Shown here piece after piece: positions 43,906 to 54,659 of a stretch of DNA of 64,000 nt. The position numbers were made by a program, and so were the translations under genes. Where the stretch lies: NCBI GenBank assembly GCA_948567375.1, contig OX419761.1, positions 20,524,501 to 20,588,500 on the forward strand. The letters are read 5' to 3'. Within the stretch, counting starts at the first letter, position 1, and every line of letters starts with the position of its first letter. The notes under the pieces were generated by a model that ran no database searches, was not told the DNA's origin, and saw only the letters and a program-made list of their open reading frames with translations. Origin of the DNA: Lunularia cruciata. Lineage: Eukaryota; Streptophyta; Marchantiopsida; Lunulariales; Lunulariaceae.

Positions 43906-45110
43906 ATGGCAGGTAGTAGAGGAGCTCCAGTTCATGGAGGACAAGGTAGTAGAAGTGGTGGTAGAGGATCTACACCTAGTAGGGGTGCAGTACCTGCCCT
44001 TACTTTTGACACAACTATGGCTACTCGGATTGAGCAGTTGGAGCACAGATTGGCTAGTATGGCTATTGCTCAGAGGAGATCAGATTCGGGTGCTGAGGAT
44101 TCCACCTCATATGCTGGTGATAGAGATGCTTTGGACTTCATGTGCGGAGCAGCACAAGTGGATGCATCTGTAGCAATGACTAGGAGTGCAATACGTGCTC
44201 TAGAGCCTAGAGGAGCATTAGTGGAGTTGGACCCACAGAGAGGAGAGGTTGGGAGACAAGTCAGACTTCTCCAGTCTTTCATGCTATCTGATGCATTGCA
44301 GACAACATCCATGGTTCCTAGATGTCCCAGTGTAGGTGTGGTAGGTGGTGATGGAGTACATGATGGACTACCTGCTAGTCAGCCACCTGCTACTACACAG
44401 ACTGAGTCTAGCATGATGTTGGAGGCGGCTCAGCTGATTATGCGGCATCCTTTGTTTTCAGCCAGTGACATGTTTACATTGGGAGTTGACCTAGCCCTAG
44501 TGTTCCGGTTGGCTGCCACGTTGTGTGAGAGTAGGGATGGTGCAATTCCTACTACTAGAGCAGAGGTGGTTGGTAGTGGAGCTGACTTGGTTGAGGAGCA
44601 TGGGATCCGTTCAGCGACCAGTGGTTTATGGCAGGCAGCAACGGCTAGACTGGAGGAGTTGCTAACTAGACCGGCCTTTGAGAGAGCGCGGTTTACACCT
44701 GGTGTTGTCCTATTGGATAACCAAAGGGGGATTTTTCATGTGGTGGGACCTTTAGGGAAGGTCTATACACCACAGAGAGTCTTGTTAGACTTTGGTGCGT
44801 AGCCCTTTATGTTGGGGAAGGCTGCAGTTGTTGGTCTAGAGTTACGAAAGGCCGATGTGGAGAGGTGTTCATATCAGATCCAGACATCTCTAGGTGGTGG
44901 TTTGACACAGTACATCACCCATGGAGAGCTTGTTGTCCAGGTTCAGCCCGATCATCCGACTGATAGCTCGGTGGTGAGAGCTTAGGCTATTGCGACGATA
45001 GCTGAGTCATATGATGTGCTAATCGGGGGAGCAGTGTTATACCCCATGGGTTTCAGCATTGACCATTGGGAGAAAACAACCTCTTATAGACCTGGTTGGC
45101 AGTCTGGTGA
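43906..45110 (+). pseudogene. gag-pol linker and aspartic protease of element A
   Basis: A 298-codon open stretch (43,906-44,802) of low complexity and helical sequence leads into the protease. The active site reads LLDFGA (DFG for the usual DSG), then a TAG, then PFMLGKAA and QIQTSLGGG. A second half reads ESYDVLIGGAVLYPMGF, the flap and closing motif. It continues to about 45,110. Same frame as gag. Acidic residues are kept, but the serine-to-phenylalanine change and three TAG stops would stop function. Confidence 0.75.
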
Positions 45111-45498
45111 GGGACGGGAATGTTGCCTACCAGTACGCTTCAGTAGTGGTAGTCTTGGCTCACTACAATCCGGGACCATGGCAGCATCAGTTTTAGCTTT
45201 CAGTGGTGTAGTTACTTGGCCTGGTGACTTGTTGGACTGGAACGCCCATGCAGAGGATACTCCAGTACTAGAGAAGATCACTCGACTTTGGAGTACGAGT
45301 GGGATTGTTCCATCCACCTTGGATGTTCCATTGTGGAGTTCAGAGGAGGCATTGCAACAACATGCAAATCAATAGGTGCAGCAGGCTTGGAGTGGAGCCT
45401 TTGTACCATCAAGAGATGAGTGTGAGGATGAGCCTCTAGAGGCAATTGCTTTGATGCCTCTGGATACCACACTCATTGCTTGGTAGTATCCAGTAGAG

Positions 45499-46440
45499 GG
45501 GATATGCCTATTGGAGTTGTTTGGTGGGATCAACACCGGACTAGCTACGGTGTTACAGGCGAGTATACGAGTCTAGAGGTACTTGTATGTAGAGAGGGAT
45601 GAGACTGCTAGGCGAGTCTCTCTACATCATGTGGCACACTTGGCCTATCGGTATCCAGAGTCATTAACAATGTCAGCAGTCAAAGGTTACCAGAAGGCCC
45701 TACCAAGAGACATTTCCTTACTGGGGGCGCATGACCTAGAGAGACATGGGCCTATTCACTTGGTGATTTTTGGATGGCCATGTCAGGGACAAACACGTGC
45801 TGGTAGAGGATTGGGTCTTCAGGATCCTTGTTCTGGTGTGTTTTGGGAGATGTTACAGATACTACGACATCTCAAGGTTCATCAGTCTGTTTCTCTAGCT
45901 TACCTTTTGGAGAATGTTCCTTTGATGGGTGATTCTCGCACCAGAGTGGTGGCGAGTACACATCAGGTCCATTCTTAGATGGGACCTGCTGTATTGTTAG
46001 ATGCAGCCAGAGTGGGATTACGGGCTCATCGTCTTCGTCTTTGGTGGACAAACCTCTTACCCAGAGAGGTTTTACAGCGTGCTTCTGATGGGATTCAGCA
46101 ACTGGACCACATTCTTGTTGATGATATCTTGGATGTTGGGCGTCAGTCTCAGATAGTGGTAGTGGCTGATAGGTCACTTATGGCAGTGGTGAACCTAGTT
46201 GGACAGTCTAGAGTGACATTTCCCACACTCATGAGTTTCCCAGGCTCTCATGCTTTTCAAGAGGGAGGACCTAGACTTGTTTGGGACTCACAATTACAGC
46301 AGTTGGTGGAGCCCAACGCTGATGAGAGAGAGCGAGCAATGGGTTTTCGCACTGGTATTACCGCTATTCCAGCAGTGTCAAAGGCATCTAGGCGTCAGGT
46401 GTTAGGTTAGGCTATGGACCTGAATTGTTTGACCTAGATT
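45499..46440 (+). pseudogene. DNMT3-like cytosine-5 DNA methyltransferase inside element A
   Basis: Motifs come in normal order: I (LLELFGGINTGLATVL, 45,505), II (YLYVERDETARR), IV with the catalytic cysteine (FGWPCQGQTRAGRG, Cys codon 45,781), VI (AYLLENVPLM, 45,898), VIII (LLDAARVGLRAHRLRLWWTN), IX (ADERERAMGFRTGIT) and X (VLG, stop, AMDLNCL). The catalytic PCQ and ENV are intact. Spacing and the LFGGI.TGL, DA..V...HR.R..W.N and LGxAMD patterns fit the DNMT3 clade, not the permuted DRM type. TAG stops at 45,574, 45,976, 46,408 and 46,435 break the frame. It sits between protease and RT, in frame with both once the duplication is removed. Chromatin or self-methylation roles are inference. 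Confidence 0.88.
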
Positions 46441-46681
46441 GTGAGCCTTGGCTTTGCAGAGCAGCGTAGGATGCGCTTGATAGGCATCACCACTTGGACA
46501 CTTATGAGCCCTGTGCCTATCGAGACAATTCAGGCACATGCTGGGGGTGATGGACCGAGTGGACATGATATTCTTGGAACACATCTAGTAGCTACTAGGG
46601 AGAGTGGTCTACTTGGAGTCCATCCAAGTGAGCGTGGGCTACTTGGATTACACCCTTGGTCCACATGGGATGCAGCTAGAG

Positions 46682-47052
46682 GACGTGTGGAGCTTGCAGC
46701 CAGGGTGGAGGGAGTTTTTTGCACAGAGGTTGGGACCTCTAGTGGTCAAGAGCATGACACTATTGCTCCCAAGGGCCCAATGTAGCAGTCAGTCAGTACG
46801 TCTTCCACTCTTACTACAATTACAGAAGATACTTGGGAGCCAGATCTTGGACCCAAGCTTACTGGAGAAGAAAGATAGAGGGTTTGGAGCTTCTTGAGGA
46901 GTCACACGAGTTGTTTTGCCTTCAGTATGAAGGATTTGGGTGCTCTAAAGGGACTTGGTATACGGATTGAGCTGACTAGCAACACACCAGTTTTCCAACG
47001 TCCTTATTGATATAGTGATATGGAGAGGATATTGATTCAGAGCCGGAGTAGT
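46682..47052 (+). repeat. 371-bp tandem duplication, copy 1
   Basis: GACGTGTGGAGCTTGCAGCC at 46,682 recurs at 47,053. The two copies match almost base for base over the full 371 bp. They cover the segment between the methyltransferase and RT, ending AGCCGGAGTAGT. Confidence 0.97.
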
Positions 47053-47423
47053 GACGTGTGGAGCTTGCAGCCAAAGTGGAGGGAGTTTTTTGCACAGAGG
47101 TTGGGACCTCTAGTGGTCAAGAGCATGACACTATTGCTCCCAAGGGCCCAATGTAGCAGTCAGTCAGTACGTCTTCCACTCTTACTACAATTACAGAGGA
47201 TACTTGGGAGCCAGATCTTGGACCCAAGCTTACTGGAGAAGAAAGATAGAGGGTTTGGAGGTTCTTGAGGAGTCACACGAGTTGTTTTGCCTTCAATATG
47301 AAGGATTTGGGTGCTCTAAAGGGACCTGGTATATGGATTGAGCTGACTAGCGACACATCAGTTTTCTGACGTCCTTATCAATATAGTGATATGGAGAGGA
47401 CATTGATTCAGAGCCGGAGTAGT
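47053..47423 (+). repeat. 371-bp tandem duplication, copy 2
   Basis: Second copy, joining directly to RT. 371 leaves a remainder of 2 on division by 3, which accounts for the frame difference between the methyltransferase and RT. Confidence 0.97.
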
Positions 47424-48656
47424 GACCTTTTTGAGGCTGGTTTGGTGGAGATTTCACATGGAGAGTATGCATCAGCGACAGTGATGCCAGCCAAGAAGGA
47501 TATGCATGGCAACTATATAGATAGGCGGACGTGTGGAGATTACTGTCCTATCAACCGACAGACCAGGGCTGATCGGTATGCCATGCCTACACCAAAGGAG
47601 ATTTTTGATGCGATTGGGCATGCAAAGATCTTCAATACTTTGGATCTTCGAGCGGGATATCATCAATTGCCAATTAGGAAGGAGGATAAGTCTAAGACAA
47701 CATTTTGGGCTATTGATCCTCACGGCAAGGATGTGTTATATCAATGGAGGTTCTTACCATTTGGGTTAAAGAACACTCCTGCTGAGTTCTAGAGTGTCAT
47801 GGATAGGATCCTAGCTGGATTGGATTTTACTCGGTGCTATATTGATGACATTTTGGTTTATAGCACTACTATGGAGGAGCATGAGAGACAGTTGTTGGAG
47901 GTGTTTGAGAGGTTGAGATCTCATGGACTCAAATTACATCCTGGGAAGTGTAGATTCTTCCACGAGCAGGTTGAGTATTTGGGTCACATTATCTATCCCG
48001 GAGGACTTGGTGTCTAGCTGACCAAGGTGGAGGCTATTGCACGTATTCCTTGGCCTACAAATGTGAGTAGAGTGCGAGCATTCCTTGGGTTGGCAAACTT
48101 TTATCACCGCTATGTTAGAGGATTTAGTGCCATTGCCAAGGCCTTGACGAAGCTGACCAAGCTTACACAGGAGTGGTGTTGGGGAGATGAGCATGAGAGA
48201 GCTTTTGTAGAGCTCAAGGAGAGGTTGACATCTGCTCCTATTTTGAGGAGACCAATCAGGGGACAACCATTTTAGGTTCACACTAATTGGAGTATGTTGG
48301 GGCTTGGAGCGGTGCTCACCCAATATGATAATGAGGGGATGGAGTTTGTGGTGGCCTATGCTAGTCGCTCCAACAATTCAACGGAGGCAAAGTATAGTTC
48401 ATATGAGGGAGAGTGCTTGGCAGCAGTTTGGGCAGTAGCACATTTCAGATGTTACCTATTTGGTAACCCCTTCACTCTCATCACTTATCATCAACCATTG
48501 AAGTGGTTGATGGAGTCCGACAAGCTTTCAGGGAAGCTTGCACGATGGGCTATGATTTTATTGGAGTATGATTTCACGGTTGTTCATAGACCTGGTGTGG
48601 TGAACCATGATGCAGATGGGTTGAGTAGAAACCCATGTCCTAGCCAGCAGGATTAG
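47424..48656 (+). pseudogene. Reverse transcriptase and RNase H of element A
   Basis: One frame. RT: GDYCPINRQT, NTLDLRAGYHQLPI, FLPFGLKNTPAEF (TAG follows), and the catalytic loop YIDDILVYS intact at about 47,838. RNase H: two catalytic acids are lost, HTNWS in place of HTDWS and TYHQPL in place of TDHQPL, while YEGECLAAVWA and DADGLSR remain. Stops: TAG at 47,790, 48,016, 48,273 and 48,654. Confidence 0.9.
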
Positions 48657-48692
48657 ACCGAAGCACGTTGGCATTGTGAGACAGATGAGGAG

Positions 48693-49720
48693 ATGGTGCC
48701 AGGTTGGCATGCATCGGCTTTTTTGTGTAAATTTGCAGAGGCTTTGGTGGTATCTCTCTCAGTGCATACAGGAGGAGTTATTGAGGTCACAGATCCAGAG
48801 AGTGAAGATATTGGTACAGTTCAGCGAGACATTCATGATGATGTCTTAGTGATGGACTATCTTTGCACTGGTGTTGTGGGTGGCACAGTTGGGGCCAAGG
48901 AGAGAGATTGTGTTCTTCAGCAAGCTAGACGGTTCAGATTGGAGGGCAGACAACTTTTGCGTGTATGAGAGGATGGTAGAGTGCGAGTAGTACCACTTCC
49001 ATCTCAGAGACTACAGTTGGTCTGTCATGCTCATGAGGAGCTAGGACATTTTGGAGTAAAGCGTACATATAGCTTACTCCAGAGTCATTATTGGTGGCAC
49101 GGTATGCAAACCAAGGTACAACAGTTTGTTGCCAGATGTATGGTTTGTGACCGAGTTAGAGCATCATTCAATGCTCCTACGCCATAGTTACACCCATTAC
49201 CTATAATGGGATTGGGTTACCATTGGAGTTTGGACTTTGCCGGACCTTTACCACTGACTGTGAGACATCATCGGTATGTTTTGGTGATGGTGGAGCACTT
49301 CTCCAAGTGGATTGAGTTGGTGGCAGTTCTTGACAAGTCTAGTGAAGGGATAGCTTACTTGTTCTTGGATCGAGTTCTTAGTCATTTTGGTGCACCATCT
49401 GAGGTTTTGACTGATCAGGGTACAGAGTTCTTGGGGGAGTTTTAGGTCTTGTGTGACAAGGCTTTGATTGATCATCATACTACATCCCGAGATCACCATG
49501 AGGCAGATGGCTTAGCAGAGAGAGTGGTTCAGACGGTGAAGAGAGGATTGCAAAAGTATGGTTTGTAGAGAGGCCACTTGGGAGATTGGGATCTCCAGTT
49601 ACCTTGGTTGGCCATGGGCTATTGGTTCAGCCGCCAAGCCTCCTTAGCATCCTTCTCTCCATACTTTCTACTCTATGGATGAGATCCAAATTTACCTACA
49701 GCCATTTGTCGAGATGCTTA
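48693..49720 (+). pseudogene. Integrase of element A
   Basis: Zinc domain with H..H and CMVC (48,981-49,187), core with LDFAGPLP, LTDQGTEFLGEF and HHEADGLAERVVQTVK (D, D and E all readable). TGA at 48,966 and TAG at 49,186, 49,443 and 49,567. A one-base frame change near 49,720 moves the rest into another frame. Confidence 0.85.
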
Positions 49721-50269
49721 GTAGTTTTGGACTTGGATGACCCCAATGTATGGATGAGCGCATGTTCTCAGCGGGCAAAGATCTTTTGGAGAGTGATGCC
49801 GATGGCCTTTGAGAACTTGGCGATTGCTCAGCATAGAGATACTTTATGCTATGCTACCATTCAAGGAGGAGGTTATAGACCCTCAATCCATCAATTTCAT
49901 CCAGGCGACCATGTATATCTACAACAGACAGCACCGACGATACTTGATTTTTCTACATGCCGCACTATCTTGAGAGTGCACAAGGTTTTGCCATCTGGAG
50001 TCCTTGTGTTAGAAGGACGTGATTGTGTTGTTTGGAAGGATCATGTGCGCAATTGTGTGCCATACCACCTCCCAAACATTGATGGTTCTATGGACCCAAG
50101 CTTGGCACTTGTACGTGCAGGCTTGAGGTGTATGTTATGTGGCTCTTCAGGTGGAGCTGCTACTATGTTAGTGTGTGATAGCTATTCGAGATGATGGCAC
50201 ATGGCATGTATGACTCCTCCCCTCATGGTGGTTCCTCAAGGACAGTGGTTATGTCCTAGATGTACTTGA
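49721..50269 (+). pseudogene. Integrase tail and PHD finger of element A
   Basis: After the frame change: VVLDLDDPNVW, MAFENLAIAQHRDTL and DHVYLQQTAPT (a beta-rich integrase tail), VLVLEGRD and WKDHVRNCVPYHLPN. Then a PHD finger (50,129-50,263): CMLC, VCDSYS (tyrosine replaces the third cysteine), TGA at 50,191, then WHMAC, TPPL and WLCPRC. The C4HC3 pattern is complete apart from that one residue. PHD fingers commonly read histone H3 tail marks. Placed here it could steer integration, as chromodomains do in chromoviruses; that is inference. Confidence 0.85.
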
Positions 50270-50423
50270 CCTATAGGTGGTTCATTCTTTATATGGTATA
50301 GATTGCAGACATGCAACTAACGATGGGGCTCCATAGCACCCGGCTTCCTGATCTTTGCCCATTAGAGGGTATACCATATACTTAGAGTAGATGGCTATCT
50401 GGAGTTAGAGGGACCTAACCGCC

Positions 50424-50437
50424 AGCTAGGGGGGCAA
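50424..50437 (+). other. Polypurine tract of element A
   Basis: AGCTAGGGGGGCAA immediately before the LTR start TTGTGGCAC. This placement supports TTGTGGCAC as the U3 start. Confidence 0.6.
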
Positions 50438-50994
50438 TTGTGGCACTTTAGAGCCTATGTATGACTTATGTGTGAGTTGTGCTTCTATAGTGTAGGATGT
50501 TGACAGCAATGTATGTTGTGTAGCGATGTATATACGCATGACAGCTATCACGCCATTTGTAGTTCCACATCTAGATGCTCAGACACTGGAGTTCCAGTGA
50601 TAGTAGTTAGAGTTATTTCAGCACTTTCTCAGAGACTACTTCCTGACGGTTAGATTTTGTGTTTGGGGTATTGACTTCACGGTGGGGCCCACCATCACTT
50701 TGCACCATTCGCACCGTCTAGTGTGCGGTTAGCGGGATCATTAGGGTTTCAGTGCTAGCTCGAGTCTAGGGGGTATAGTTTCAAAGTGAGCTCCAAAGAG
50801 CTTACTTCTCTGATGTTGAGCCTTCGAGTTCTTGGCTATGGTGGACAGAGGCTGGCGAGCATCACCTGGATTCTCTATGCTTGAGTGGGTGTGGCTTGAC
50901 TGTAATCAGTGCGCAGTTGTTGGCAATTTATAGAGTGACAGATGAAGTACTGATCTGAGTTGAGTTGAGTTGAGAGTGGTAAGCAATCTGATTA
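50438..50994 (+). repeat. 3' LTR of element A (complete)
   Basis: 557 bp, from TTGTGGCACTTTAG to CAATCTGATTA. The last 447 bp match the 5' LTR. The first 106 bp recur right after it. Confidence 0.8.
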
Positions 50995-51100
50995 TTGTGG
51001 CACTTTAGAGTCTATGTATGACTTATGTGTGAGTTGTGCTTCTATAGTGTATGATGTTGACAATGATGTATGTTGTGTAGCGATGTATATACACACGACA
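50995..51100 (+). repeat. Extra LTR start of element A (106 bp)
   Basis: TTGTGGCACTTTAGAGTCTA to CACACGACA, a second copy of 50,438-50,543. It is followed at 51,101 by family E LTR sequence. Its length equals the part missing from the 5' LTR, apart from about four bases. Confidence 0.85.
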
Positions 51101-51523
51101 CTACACTCACAAATGCAGAATACTACCAACACTACAATTCCTCTCAGATCTGTCAAGGCATTGCTTCAATTGCACTTCACTCAAGATCAAACACATTGAA
51201 TGAAAATTAAGGTTGCGGAAACCAACATCCAACAAGCACATTGACTTGCACTTCAAATTTCTCCACACACTCACAATTACAAACACAAAATTGATACTTG
51301 GAATCAAGCTCAAGTGACAAGCACTGCTTCACAACACTTTGCTTTATCTATTCTCAGAAATTATGAGCACTAAAAAACATAAGACTATGAATGCCACTCT
51401 TAAATAGTGAAGCAATCGACAATTATCTTCCTAATGTACCGCTTCCTAACAACTCTACAAACCTGTAGATCCAAATGACAATGCACCTCTTCATATCTGC
51501 CTCTTCAAATCTTAATTATGTTA

Positions 51524-53944
51524 CTACTGCGATCCGATGTCTACTTCTTCCTCGACTTTCAAACCCAAACCCAAAGTAACTTTACTTCTAACTACCCTGT
51601 CCTCGGGTTTCATAACTCCTACGTCTTCTATTAAATCTAACAGTTCTTGTTCCTGATCTAAAATTTCACTAGTAGGTAATCTTTCTAACTCCTGATCTCC
51701 TGACCCACTCTTCTCTAATGTCTCCAATGGTAACTCCAAAGACATCTGCACTCCTACTTCATCTACTTCAGGTTTTGCTCTGACATCCTTCTAAAGTTTA
51801 TCTATCTCTAATTTCACTAAGTGTAATCTAATCGTGATATTGTCTTTCTCTTCCAATATCTTCCTATCTACATGAGTTCTTAGACTGATCAACAAAGCAT
51901 TCAAGTCTTTGTCCTTCACATGTCTCCTCCTAGTCTCCTGCACCAACAACTTCAACTAGTGCAGCCTTGTCTCTTCAATGTGCACATTGGCCTTTGTACT
52001 CAACATCACATTCATCCTGATCACAATCTCTTTTAATGGCTCCAATCTCATTTTCCTCTCCCGTTATCAATCTGCAAGCCAATCTTCTTGGTACATTGCC
52101 AATTCTGCTTCAAACTTGGCTTTCACCACCTCCTTCTCCTTCTCCTTTTGTACAATCTTCTCCTCCTGATTGTGAAGTAACTTTCTCAACCTCTCTTCTT
52201 CTCTATACCGCATTGTCAACTCTTGTTGTCACAACTGCTTCTTCTCCTCTACACTCTCCATCACACTATCAAGCTCTTGTTCTTTCTCGGCTACTCTTGC
52301 CATAGCATGGATAATTTCTAGTCTTGAATCAGCAAACTGCTACTTCAAGATTTCATATTCAACAATTTGTCTTTCCCTTGCTATAACACTCTGCTCTATC
52401 AGCTCCTCCCGATTCCTTGCTTCTTTCTTCAAGTTCTCAATAACTTGATTCTGTACTATTGCATCTACTTGTATTACTTCCCTTTCCTCCTCACCTCGAA
52501 TTATACTCTTCTTCAATTCCGAGTTCTCTTCTTCTAATCATACTAACACCTACAACACAGTCTTCACCTCCGGACACTTTGACTGCATCTCCTTCTTCCT
52601 ATGTTCTAACTTCACCAATAAGAGGTACACAACCTCCCGTAGGTACTCCACTCCTTCATTCAAGGTTACCTCGACTTGCGGAGTGATATCCTTCTTCACC
52701 TCTTCTTCTCTCAATACTCGCCTTTTGAGCTGCAGCCGCCGTATAGGAATGGATGCTTCACTTCCCGAACTTGCATTCTCCTCTTCCCTTACCTTACTCT
52801 GCCCCACTTCACACTTCACCTTTCACCTAGAATGAACTCCTCTTTGAATGGTAACTTTTCTCTCTTCATGCTCTGGCACTTTGTCTTCTAACTTTGAGTT
52901 ACCTTTCTCCTTTATCTCCATCATGGCTTCTTCTTCCTCAGGTACTAATGTCATCTCTCCTCCATTGTCACTGTCACTACTTGTGTCTCCACTCTGTAGT
53001 GTGAGCTTCGGTTCTTCTTCTCTTTTTGAGTCTTCGGACTTGCACTCGGCTTTGCCCTCCGATTCTTCCCCCGATGATGCGATTACCACCATACCTTTTC
53101 TTAGGTTTACTCTTCTGGTCTTCCAAGGTCTTATTTTCTCGATGTCTTCTCCTTCTCCTTGTCAACTCCTCTTCTTCAACTTTGGAGTTCTCATGTCCAA
53201 CTGCACACTCTTCCCCGTTTGCGCATAGTACTCATTGCTGCTCCTGATCTAAAGAATGTAGTGCTGTTCCTCTGGGTCAACATCTTGTCTTAAGTCGGGA
53301 TGGAAATGCGACACCATTATGTTGCGCTCTGCCATATTGAGCAAGTTCAGCCCTAGATAAAAATGCATTGCAAATGGCACAATGTAATGCGAAGGCAATT
53401 TATCCCACAAATTCCACACCATCTGTCTTGTTTGCCCATGAAAGCACTTTGCCTAGTTAATCGGCTCTCCTGCAAACATCTTATGGAAGAACACCGCTTG
53501 GTGCTTCATCACATAAGTCATTCTCTCCGGCTTCAAGATTACCATTAGAGCACTCACAATCCCTTGCTTGACAAGATCCTTGCAACTCTCTACTTTGTAT
53601 CCATTCTTTGTGCGCTTCAAAGAGAAAGCATCTCTCACCTCCTGGGTTTCTTTTGCTACTTCTCCCTTCCCCAAGAAAGTGGCACCCTACTCCACACCTG
53701 CTTCTCTTCTGAGTACTAAGCTCCAATCCGACTCCATCCAACAAGCCGGATTACCTCTCTTCTCCTCTTCCTCAGGGCCATCAAGACATCTACTCTTGAT
53801 TATTTCAGTCATGAACCTTGGAAAGCTCACATTCCAATTCCATGTGAGGAATATGATCCAAAGTCTGCTCAAGACTTCAATTCTTGCAATCACATCTAAC
53901 CTCCAAATTGCATGATTTCTCATTGCAAATAAGGAGTTCTTCAT
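51524..53944 (-). pseudogene. LTR-encoded ORF of family E (copy E2)
   Basis: Begins MKNSLFAMRNHAIWRLD at 53,944, so it preserves a likely start. Same order as in E1: FPRFMTEIIKSRCLDGP, KGEVAKETQEVRDAF, YVMKHQAVFFHKMFAGEPIN, a basic linker, an acidic stretch, SSGSEASIPIRRL, a coiled-coil region and a C-terminal MQMSLELPLETLEKSG segment ending at 51,524. Interrupted by several stops and frame changes. Three copies agree closely in the conserved blocks and differ in the acidic linker. Confidence 0.65.
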
Positions 53945-54526
53945 CCCTCATCCCATCTTTCTCTCTTCCTCTCTGGGCTGGAGACTATTCTTCCTACTGA
54001 TTCCCGGATTAGCTCTCTTGAATTCTCCTCTACACACCAATGCATCTTTGACTCTACTTCCCTTCCCATGATCTCCTACAGGACGACTTCTTAACGGCAA
54101 AGGAAAAATGCTTGTCATTGCTTTGTCTTTAGCCCAATTTTTATAGAGTCGCACCTTCTTTGTCTCTCTTCAATTCAAGTTTCTACCAAGAAATCACACC
54201 TCTTGCATGCTCCTATCATTGTCAAGTGTCCTTCACGTGTATGACCGCCGTTTTTGAATGGTCCCTTCTTGAATCTCTTGCCCCAAAGGAAGGTTGTAAC
54301 ATTGTCCTCACCTCAAGTTGAGCACCCCCAATACAAAGACTTCTTACTTCGGGTTATATGCTGACAAGGCAATTCTAAGTACTTCACCTTATGATCCGAA
54401 GCCACATTACCTCGGGTTTCATCTTGAAGACTCTTTTCTTTGCCTTCTTCGGCCATACAAGCACAATCTGACTTCTCTATACACTTCTTCTTCCAAATTT
54501 TGAAAAAAACAAAAATATGGGTACCA

Positions 54527-54545
54527 CATACCCCCTTCCTCAAAT
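54527..54545 (-). other. Polypurine tract before the E2 3' LTR
   Basis: On the minus strand GAGGAAGGGGGTATG directly precedes the LTR start TGGTACCC. This places the ORF-bearing region inside the LTR. Confidence 0.7.
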
Positions 54546-54659
54546 GCGTCCCCACAAACATAGACTTCGGGTGTCTTAGAGACTTCCAAGTCTATGGTCC
54601 AATATCTCCGAACTCTCCACCCATTTACTCAAGTGGCAAAAGGATTGCCTTCCAGGTCT

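Larger units (their letters stand above)
40784..51100 (+). mobile_element. Gypsy element A carrying a DNA methyltransferase and a PHD finger
   Basis: Order: partial LTR (40,784-41,234), long leader, gag with zinc knuckles, protease, DNMT3-like methyltransferase, RT, RNase H, integrase, PHD finger, purine tract, full LTR (50,438-50,994), then the first 106 bp of another LTR (50,995-51,100). Gag to the first tandem copy is in one frame. RT to most of integrase is in another, and the offset is exactly what the 371-bp duplication would cause. So the ancestor encoded one polyprotein of roughly 2,300 residues. About 30 in-frame stops now break it, nearly all TAG. Confidence 0.9.

Noticed and set aside
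45499-46440. DRM-type (permuted) methyltransferase
   Set aside because: Motif order is I, II, IV, VI, VIII, IX, X; the DRM permutation would place VI to X before I.
46604-47268. Duplicated open stretches of 82-97 codons between the methyltransferase and RT
   Set aside because: They are a wrong-frame reading of the 371-bp duplication; the frame that connects to protease and RT is the meaningful one.
43249-50193. TAG read as glutamine (an altered genetic code or suppressed stop)
   Set aside because: CAG is used freely in the same frame, host genes here use ordinary stops and CAG, TGA stops and frameshifts are also present, and C-to-T decay at CHG sites explains the pattern better. Kept as a check in the findings.
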